From Ascaphus truei (Eukaryota > Chordata > Amphibia > Anura > Ascaphidae), in NCBI GenBank assembly GCA_036426205.1, contig CM071570.1, positions 7,643,747 through 7,707,746 of the forward strand: DNA of 64,000 bases, read 5' to 3'. Shown piece by piece: positions 56,627 through 64,000 of this stretch. The notes below the pieces were generated by a model, which was not told where the DNA came from, did not search any database, and worked only from the letters and a program-made list of their open reading frames with translations. Within the stretch, counting starts at the first letter, position 1, and each line of letters starts with the position of its first letter. Position numbers and translations under genes: made by a program.

Positions 56627-56666
<40 letters not shown>
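56627..56666. repeat. AT microsatellite
   Basis: About 19 TA units at the right end of the palindrome. Confidence 0.95.
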
Positions 56667-56668
<2 letters not shown>

Positions 56669-56760
56669 CTCGGGGAAGCGGAGGAGCGGTCACGTGACCG
56701 CTCCCATCCAATGGGTCTGCAGCCGGTCCGGCACTACCAGACAAGACAGAGGCAGCACAG

Positions 56761-56848
56761 ATGTGTTTGTGTGTGTATGTGTGCGTGTGTGTGCGCATGT
56801 GTGTGCGTGTGCGTGCGTGCGTGTGCATGTGCGTGCATGTGCGCATGC

Positions 56849-56893
<45 letters not shown>
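56761..56893. repeat. GT/GTGC microsatellite
   Basis: Imperfect GTGTGC units ending in (GT)n. Open frames across it are artefacts. Confidence 0.95.
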
Positions 56894-56896
<3 letters not shown>

Positions 56897-57346
56897 ATAT
56901 TTATCAAAGTTGCACAATGTTAATAAATAATTTATTCTCACAACATGTCTTTTTTAAAAAATTTAAAATATTATATAATATACACACACACATATACACA
57001 CACACAGGTTCCCCAGTGACATACAAACACACAGACCACTTCAAAGTGACACACACACACACACACGCACACTGACAGCTACCAAGTGACACACACACAG
57101 TGATACCCGCCTCCCAAGCGCGCTTGCTGTCTCCTCTGCCAGGACAGGAAAAAGCTCCTGGTAGAGCGAGCGGCAGCAAGCAAGAGCGAGCAGCAGCACC
57201 TAAGTGCTAAGTGCTATGTCCCAGGCCTAAGACAAGCAAATGAGCAAACAGTAATATTTCCATTTGCTATATGCTTTACCGTGGAGGGTTTTTGTCACTT
57301 CTTTTACCCACCATAACCTAACTAAGTGTGTATGTATGTATATATG

Positions 57347-57665
57347 CAGTGCTCGACAAATACGGTTGCCAGGTCGCCAGGGCCAACATGATTTGGCCTC
57401 CTGGCGACTCAGCCTCATGGCCGCGCAGCGCATGCGGTTCTATGCTTGTTTAAAAAAAAAAAAAAAAAAAACTTTTTTTTTCAAAATCCTTCTTCCTGAT
57501 TGGTTTGACGGGACTTGGCGCGATGCAAGGTTTTTTTTTTTTTGCCAGCTACAGGCTCTATATAAGCCCACGCACACAAATCATCCTTCCTTTTGTATTC
57601 TGCTTGAAGGTTAGTACACCGTTGCCACAGTACACCATTGCCTCACTGACCCCCCCTCCCATCCG
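57347..57665 (+). mobile_element. hAT-like non-autonomous element, copy 2
   Basis: It starts CAGTGCTCGACAAATACGG after a TATG tract and runs through GGCGACTCAGCCTCATGG, an A run, TTCCTTTTGTATTCTGCTTG and ACAGTACACCATTGCC to CCCCTCCCATC. Degraded module X sequence lies on both sides (57.22-57.33 and 57.69-57.75 kb). Confidence 0.65.
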
Positions 57666-57829
57666 CTGTATGCTGGGTGACAATGGGGAAAGACAGGGTT
57701 GCAGACCTGTCTAAGACATGCAAATGAACATCCAGTAATATTTACAGTTGCTTTATATATATATATATATATATATAAATATGTATACTAAAACAATACC
57801 ATATATAGATAGTAATAAGTGCATATTCG

Positions 57830-58870
57830 TTATGTAACACCTGTGCAAAAAAGGAAAAAATACCATATATAGAAAAATGGAGAAAAAGAAAATATGTTAA
57901 AGTCCACAAAATGAAAAAATTATAAGCTCAAAAGTCTTTTGTGGGGTTTCACAATTTTCAATCAGGAGTCTAGGGCAGCTTTTCTGGGCATGAACCACAT
58001 GAACTGGAAAATGTCTAAAAGAGAAGAGTGAGAAGCACACACTCCATAGTGTAAAACAGTAACAAAAATACATTTGAATTAAAGACAGAGACAAATACTC
58101 ACAAAGTAAAAAGTTAAAAATCATAGTGGGAATGAAATGACATTCGATTCGCACAGGTCTTCCGAAATCAGGAAGATTCCAGGACTGGCATCTATCATAT
58201 TCAAGATTCCCTGCTGCCTTAGTGGTTGCTCACATACATCAAATGTCCCAGTGATATAGGATATGTACCGGGGATCCACTCGGTCTGTAACTTTTGTTCC
58301 TTTGCTGTTCAAAGTGAAAGTCGCCACACCATGATAGTTCATCTCTGTGGCTTCAGAATTCAAAACAAATGTGTACTCTCGTATGTGACATACGGCACCC
58401 TGCGAGCACGCAACCTGCATACGAACAAGGGTTAATACTGATGCTCGCAAGCTCTCCCACTCTTTAACTCTGCAAAGGTCCGTCAAATGGACAATATCTT
58501 CTCTGTAGGACCAGGATCAATACACAACCCGCAAGCTGCTCCACTCTTCACCTTCGCCAAGGTCCCTCAAATGAGTTGTATCTCTCCTAAATCCATCCAA
58601 ATATACCACCGCTACGAATAGCACGCAAGTGCGCACGTGACTTAGATATGTAACCAGGGTTAATACACACGGCTACTCTAGCCAACTCACCTTTCTCCTC
58701 CACAAGGTACCTCCAGTGAGTTAATATTAACCCCTACTCAATTGCAAATTATATCTATCCACTGCCACCACCTGGGGGTATGCAATAATAAAAGATGTAA
58801 AATTAATATTTGCCAGGGCCCAGGTCCCTGTTTATTATAGAAAAAATGATGCACTTTAACACACCTAAAT
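57830..58870 (-). repeat. PLE leader/terminal repeat with roughly 90-bp subrepeats
   Basis: Near 58430-58700 the minus strand repeats the pattern GGACCTT...AAGAGTGG...AGCTTGCG...TTAACCCT at least twice. Further downstream, GTTTTACACTATGGAGTGTG and CTTTTTACTTTGTGAG resemble amphibian PLE leaders. The 121-codon minus-strand frame at 58121-58486 overlaps it. Its sequence (HIREYTFVLNSE...) matches nothing I know. Confidence 0.35.
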
Positions 58871-58980
58871 CAGTTGTAGCCAAATGTGTCTGAACACTTT
58901 TATACCCTCCCCAGAGCATGCAATAGTTCATACAAAGCCCAAAGCACTACTTATTAAATGTTTATATATATATATATATA

Positions 58981-59325
58981 CAGTGCTCGACAAATACGGT
59001 CGCCAGGTCGCCAGGGCCAACAAGATTTGGCCTCCTGGCGACTCAGCCTCATGGCCGCGCAGCGCACGCGGTTCTATGCTTGTTTAAAAACAACTTGGCG
59101 CGATGCAAGGTTTTTTTTTTTTTGCCAGCTACAGGCTCTATATAAGCCCACGCACACGAATCATCCTTCCTTTTGTATTCTGCTTGAAGGTTAGTACACC
59201 GTTGCCACAGTACACCATTGCCTCACTGACCCCCCCTCCCATCCTCCCCAGCCCGGCATCGATCACAATCGGGAGCCCACGCACCCAAGCAGCATCACTG
59301 ACCCCCCCCCCCCCCCCCCCCCCGC
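58981..59325 (+). mobile_element. hAT-like non-autonomous element, copy 3
   Basis: It starts CAGTGCTCGACAAATACGG directly after (TA)n and includes one inverted 68-bp minisatellite unit (CCCGGCATCGATCACAATCG). It ends in a run of about 22 C at 59302-59323 followed by (AT)n to 59374. Confidence 0.7.
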
Positions 59326-59326
59326 C

Positions 59327-59328
<2 letters not shown>

Positions 59329-59374
<46 letters not shown>
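59329..59374. repeat. AT microsatellite
   Basis: About 22 TA units. Confidence 0.95.
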
Positions 59375-59380
<6 letters not shown>

Positions 59381-60845
59381 CACACACGGTATCAGTGAAG
59401 GGTATTAATAACAGTGGTTTAAAAAGGGGTGGTTTAATAACTGGTACAATAAAACAATTAATAATATTGCGGGGCACTGTATACGCTGATGAGATTAGAT
59501 CTAGATGTAAATAGTAGGCAATTCAGAGACACACCTCCATAGTTCCATCTGAACCCTTAAGTACAGGGGCTGGCTGGTGATGAGGTGTACTGTATCCACT
59601 CAAATGATAGCTGAAATATACAAATGTTTAAACAGCTACAGTAACGATAACCTGTAGATTATCCAAGCAAAAACTGTCATATATCACATGTACATTACAC
59701 AGTGTCAGTAAACACACATATAGGGAGTGTACAGGGACTAACTACAGGACCCGTGTATAAATGCTGGATTTGTCCTCTAGGAGGGGGAAGAGTTTCAATT
59801 GTCTCACACTCTGCTTGACGCTGACTACTTCACAGCATGTAAATTCTTAGCAGTAAAAAGTGCATAGGTACACATCCATAGATATAAAGTGCTAGTGCCA
59901 GAGTGCCAAACATTTACAAAGTCATCAATGTGGATGTGCACATTTTTTAGCTGAAGTTTGCGAATCCGGCAAAATTTGCATTTATTTTATGGTCTTTACT
60001 AAAGGTGTACTAAACGTTCCAAAATGCATTCACAAATCAGATGAAAAAGTACCCTGAAATACAGTTGTAGCAAAAGCCAGCAGATACAATACTTAGTCAT
60101 ATCCCTTTTTCGCGTACATTAAATGCTATTAAATGGTGTCTACTTGTCTTGGCGCCTTGGGTGTGTCGTGCTGCAATGCATCAGTGGGAGCAATAATGGC
60201 TGCTACATCTGTAAAGTATATGAGAAGGATAGAGAGAGAATTGGGAAAATATGCTAATTTTGATCATGTGTATATACTTTGCAGATCACAGTTAGTATAT
60301 GTCACAAGTATCTCAGGTGTATTCAGTTTTGTGCACAGGTATCTCTCCACAAGCTGTTTAAAAGTGGGTTTGGGGAGGTATAGATGCAGCAGGCACTATT
60401 ACTGCACCCATTGGTGCATGCCAGCGAGTACAAATAATGCCTAAGCACACCCTTTTTTCACTCACAGCTAACGGGAAGACAATGTGTGTGTCCAACCACA
60501 ACATGCCAGCAAGCGCATTAACATTTTTTTTACAACTGTATATAAGTAATTTTGGACTCAAGTTAAACAGGACTGCTCATGGATAGAGATGGGTGAATAT
60601 GTCAAAATCCGAGTTGCAAATTCTTTGCTGTTTAAATTATTTTTTTTTCAGATGGATATTCAGAACCTTCCAAACTGACTGAAGAACACGGGCTGCTTTA
60701 TCACAGTTGTAAAGCTGACAAGCTTTCATCCCTCTGTAGGCAGCCCCTATGAGGACAGTTGTAGAGCGTTTGCACAGATAACTTTATCTCTCCATCCTTT
60801 CCTGTATAAGAGCTCTGCAGTAATACTGAATTGTTAGAGTACTCC
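59375..60845. other. No gene recognised
   Basis: Mixed sequence with no recognised repeat or coding signature. Confidence 0.4.
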
Positions 60846-60849
60846 TCTT

Positions 60850-61530
60850 CTTTTTTTCAGAGTCTATTTTGATCTGAGAAAGTTCTAACTGGAAACATAT
60901 GGATGTGCCCCTTTCCTGCTCCAACGTGCCCTCTTCTTCTTCCAGTGCTAACTGCATCCTTGACTTTTCTCATTCAAATAGTTTCTTCACTTTTTCTAGC
61001 TTGTGAAGATTCTCATTCCTTTCACTGACCTGGCCAGCCAAATTTGAAACTTCCTCTTTCAGACTTGTATTCTCTCTTTTTACAGTCGCTAAATTAATCA
61101 GGATCTTTCCATCAGCATCCTTCAAGTTAACCACCTCTGTGCTGAGAGCACGTACCTCATGACGTGAGAGTGACAGCTCTGTGATGAGATTGCAAACCTC
61201 TCTGAGAGATCTCATAGTACTGCTTTCAGTCAGCAATCATTTTGTCAAATGCTTCATGTCCATGGCAGCAACAGTGGTGTTTGCATTCTCCGGACTGGTT
61301 ATCACGTCCTCCAACTCACTCTGCATGAGACGCTTTGTCTTCTCCATAGACACACAGCGATCACTGCAGACAGACACATCTGTAGCTCAGCCTTGGCTTC
61401 TTGCTCTTTATCTAGTTATTCACGGAGGAGACAACAGTCATGCCTGGAAGTGTTCAGTGCATTTTCAGCATGGCTCAAGGAATCATCACTCTTTGTTTCC
61501 TGGTCCACTTCCCTGGTACAGTTTGTCAAA
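60850..61530 (-). pseudogene. Processed pseudogene of sarcomeric myosin heavy chain (rod)
   Basis: In order, the minus strand encodes ENALNTSRHDCCLLRE, then EQEAKAELQMCLS, then [75 protein letters not shown] and [11 protein letters not shown]. These follow the coiled-coil rod of muscle myosin II heavy chains, with heptad-like acidic/basic periodicity. About 45 codons of the rod are missing between AELQMCLS and CVSMEKTK. Stops include TAA at about 61411, and frames shift. No introns appear over some 230 codons, so a retrocopy is likely. Which MYH paralogue is parental cannot be told. It is not functional. Confidence 0.8.
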
Positions 61531-61773
61531 GGGTTCTTACTGTCAGAACCAGATAGATGCACTTTCTGGGTACACAACTTCTGCGCTGGACCCTCACGTA
61601 CGTCGGACCCTTGCTGTGGCTTGGGCCCAGTCCATGCTTCTGAGAATGCAGAGAGTAGAAGAAAGGATCCGGTGCCACAGCAGACAGTAAGTGTTGAATC
61701 CAACTCTGGCGAGGTACAAAAAAGGCTTTATTGAGGAAACACACACTAAAAACAACAGGCTACAACACAGCCT

Positions 61774-61820
61774 CCTCCTCTACGCGTTTCACGCTTGTGA
61801 TAGCTCTTCGTCTGGGAGTG
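61774..61820 (-). ncRNA. Hammerhead-like motif (HHR-P)
   Basis: The minus strand reads CAGACGA (one change from CUGANGA), a weak stem II AGCT...AGCGT, GAAACGCGUA, then GAGGAGG. CAATAAAGCC lies about 65 bases downstream. It is a PLE tail inserted next to the myosin pseudogene. Confidence 0.55.
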
Positions 61821-61829
61821 GGGGGCGGG

Positions 61830-63068
61830 AGGGGGTGACTACAGACCCGAAGCCTCTGAAGTTTCCTATACCTATTATCCTAAGGAATTTGCCAGTCAAT
61901 CTGGGCTGTAGTACATCTCGTTCCTTTCTAACACAAGCTTTCCTGACATCCCAGGATCATCTTTAAATGTTTCTGCAACTTCCTCTGTAAAATTGAGAAT
62001 TTATATTTCTCTCCCTTCCTCTTTAACTTTGAAGACTATGATGCATCAGTGGCACTGAGCGCACACTCATTGTTAAAAGCTGCTGGATCTTTCTTTCATC
62101 CATAGTGCGTTACTTGCTACTGTTGTTGCTTGGCTCGCTGGAACAAATATTCCTCTTTCCGCTGATGCTGCTCTTTTCCCAGAGCCACATAGAAGTCATC
62201 CGCCTCATCCTCCCCATCATAAGAAGGCCTGAAGGGACACTGTTTCATGTTACCACGCTTTTATACGATAAACACATCTGGTACTGCTCCTTTCCGGGGC
62301 CATTTAGGAATGCTCATTCCTAAAGGGACACTGTGTCTTAACTCCTTCCACAATAAACACATTCTATTGTCCATTCTTGCACTTTAAGATGTATTCTTCA
62401 CTCTGACCTCGGGAGGCGCTATTGCATCAATAATGTTCTGTACATGCTATAACTTCACAGCTGGTGTGGCAGACTTTACTTGTAGGTGTCTCTGTAGCAG
62501 TCTTACACCTGCTGAGCAGCCATTTTACAAACCCATGTGATTTTTGGGGGACTTTTTCAAACCCACAGCTATTTTAGAGTGCAAAATTCTCCACCAATTG
62601 TGACAACTCGGCCATGTTGCAGGATATTTGCTGTCACATTAAGGACAGGAAGCATACAATGCTGTTAGCACGTTTATTCTTACCGGCATAAAACAAAGCA
62701 ACTTTTAATGAATCACTGACAGTGTAACAAAGGCAGACTAAAATGACTATACTTTAGGCTCCTGAGGAATTTCCACCTCCTGTCACGCACCTCCTCTGGC
62801 AGCTTGACTTGCTCCTGGCTAACCTTGTTCATGGCTGCAGAGTCCTGGAGCTCCCAGGTACACCCTTTTGGGCAGTCCCCAGAGCCTCTTGACCTGTCTC
62901 TGCAGGTTGTGGAAGAGGTTGCAATGACAAGAACCCACTTTCTGCTTTTAAAGCCTTGCTCTGAAGTTAATTGCCCGTATCCTAGCACAACATATATCTA
63001 TGGAATGGTCTGCCTGCCTGCAGAGTGAGGGAGTTAACAATTCACTCACTCACAATAAATACATATAC

Positions 63069-63074
<6 letters not shown>
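61830..63074. other. No gene; unresolved minus-strand remnants
   Basis: Near 62220-62110 the minus strand reads SYDGEDEADDFYVALGKEQH and RKEEYLFQRAKQQQ, an acidic then basic stretch that looks coding but was not identified. A repeated CVYCGR / CVYRIK pair lies just upstream on that strand. AATAAACGTGC on the minus strand near 62670 may be a polyadenylation signal. Confidence 0.3.
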
Positions 63075-63105
<31 letters not shown>

Positions 63106-63149
63106 TATATATATATAATATATATATATATATATCATATATATATATC

Positions 63150-63362
63150 TATACCACCAATACCGGTTGAAGCATGACATCAAGGGAAAACACAGGTAAG
63201 TTGACCACAAGTTCTTTGTATTGAAATAGACACATAACCCACGTTTCGGTCCCCCAGTGGGACCGAAAAGTCGAGTTTTGTGTCTCTTTTTCATACAAAG
63301 AACTGTGATCAACTTACCTGTGTGCTTTCCCTTGATGTCGTGCTTCAACCGGTATCGTCTAT
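63150..63362. repeat. Inverted repeat with hammerhead-like stem in its loop
   Basis: Arms 63150-63233 and 63276-63362 pair (ATACCGGTTGAAGCATGACA against GTCGTGCTTCAACCGGTAT). The loop (63237-63270) holds GGTCCC/GGGACC with GAAACGTG on the minus strand, a reduced hammerhead layout. AT tracts lie at 63075-63150 and 63429-63500. Confidence 0.75.
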
Positions 63363-63427
63363 AATTGTGTTATGGGATAAGCACCAAACTTTGTGTACTT
63401 TCAAGTGGAGTGCCAGATGTTTTTTGG

Positions 63428-63465
<38 letters not shown>

Positions 63466-64000
63466 CTATCAGTATTATATTATATATATATTATATATAA
63501 AAAACAGAACAAAAGAAGTGCCAGTTCTGTATAGCATAAAAATGTATGTAGAGTTAATTCAATAACCAGAGTAGTCAAAAGGACTAATGGTAAACTGGTG
63601 TGATTAAAAAGCAATCATATGTCAGATATTTGCAGGTTGCAGCAATAGGCAAGTGACATGTGTGAGGGGATAATTGAGCGAGGAAGCAAAATGTAGTGGG
63701 GAAAGATGGCAAACAGTAGGAATGATTAACAAATCAGTAGCAGTCCATATGGCTAATGTTAGCCCAGTGAAAAACAATAGTCACCGACTAGAGAATGTCC
63801 CTTCTCAGATAATATATCAGTGTTCTGTTGACAGACCTGTTGAAGCACGGGGTGTAACTCCTCGACGTGCGGTCCGGTTTCACTGGTGTTATATTTATGT
63901 TAAAAGAATCAGTTCCCTCCTGTAGCACAAGATGACTTCCCGCGTATCAAACCTCAGTTTGAGGTGAAGGCTTCCTGCGTGTCAGACCTCGCTAAGGCAC
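63363..64000. other. AT microsatellites, no gene
   Basis: (TA)n at about 63429-63460 with a further AT-rich stretch to 63500, then sequence without a recognised feature. Near 63837-63890, GTTGAAGCACGG...CGACGTGCGG...GTTTCACTGG may be a rearranged PLE tail, not convincingly a hammerhead. Confidence 0.4.

Larger units (their letters stand above)
54066..56634. repeat. Large palindrome, arms about 1.25 kb
   Basis: Arms 54066-55318 and 55322-56634 are reverse complements along their length, for example AATCCAAGGTGTATGGGACA with its complement near 56010, and CATATCATTGTTAGGGGCAG with its complement near 56100. AT tracts lie directly outside both ends. Each arm holds one hammerhead (HHR-N, HHR-O). 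Arms differ by many short indels and some substitutions. The centre contains CATATACATATTTACATTAC tandem units. Confidence 0.9.

Noticed and set aside
58121..58486. Host exon on the minus strand
   Set aside because: No recognised family, it overlaps 90-bp subrepeats of a PLE-type leader, and no splice sites are convincing.

Overview
This window reads as intergenic or intronic DNA from a large, transposon-rich vertebrate genome, most likely an amphibian and probably a frog. That guess rests on the repeat mix: Penelope-like elements (PLEs) with hammerhead ribozyme tails, a Gmr1-type Ty3/gypsy element, Tx1-, L1- and CR1-like LINE pieces, a CORE/MIR-like SINE, and long CA/GT and AT microsatellites. 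I see no intact host protein gene and no intact tRNA or rRNA gene. The only recognisable host-derived coding sequence is a decayed intronless copy of a sarcomeric myosin heavy-chain rod (minus strand, about 60.85-61.53 kb).

Layout. 0.5-6.3 kb: a decayed Ty3/gypsy element with integrase upstream of reverse transcriptase and a SCAN-like capsid segment, interrupted by a 5'-truncated PLE (1.74-3.94 kb). 7.6-8.65 kb: N-terminal part of another PLE. 8.7-13.7 kb: an LTR-like unit carrying a hammerhead hairpin, a CR1-like LINE scrap, a solo LTR with a 4-bp target duplication, and an L1-like 3' end. 15-16.6 kb: a repeat that recurs inverted at 39.6-40.9 kb. 16.6-21.7 kb: a complete LTR element on the minus strand with no visible pol. 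24.5-28.2 kb: a large inverted structure in which two divergent U2 snRNA-headed repeats each sit just downstream of a hammerhead ribozyme; a Tx1-like LINE with a 10-bp target duplication split one arm. 28.4-35 kb: mostly single-copy-looking sequence, including a homeodomain-site-rich stretch, a MIR-like SINE and a second solo LTR. 35-41 kb: short elements, TG arrays and several hammerheads. 41.1-44.1 kb: a PLE on the minus strand. 45.5-50 kb: a hammerhead hairpin, a pogo-like element and PLE leaders. 50.5-56.7 kb: two palindromes (0.4 and 2.6 kb), CA arrays and a 68-bp minisatellite. 57-64 kb: hAT-like copies, a PLE leader, the myosin pseudogene and another hammerhead hairpin.

The recurrent theme is the hammerhead ribozyme. 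About fifteen sequences share its layout (CUGANGA-like core, stem II, GAAA, a short self-complementary stem III, NUH cleavage site). Several lie in the loop or arms of long inverted repeats, and some are next to AT microsatellites. The most unusual arrangement is the U2/hammerhead palindrome, where cleavage in the left arm would leave an RNA starting one nucleotide before the U2 5' end.

The interval 50.98-54.5 kb has many single-base length differences between neighbouring repeat copies, so part of it may be poorly polished long-read sequence. Coordinates of repeat edges are read by eye and approximate unless a target duplication is given.
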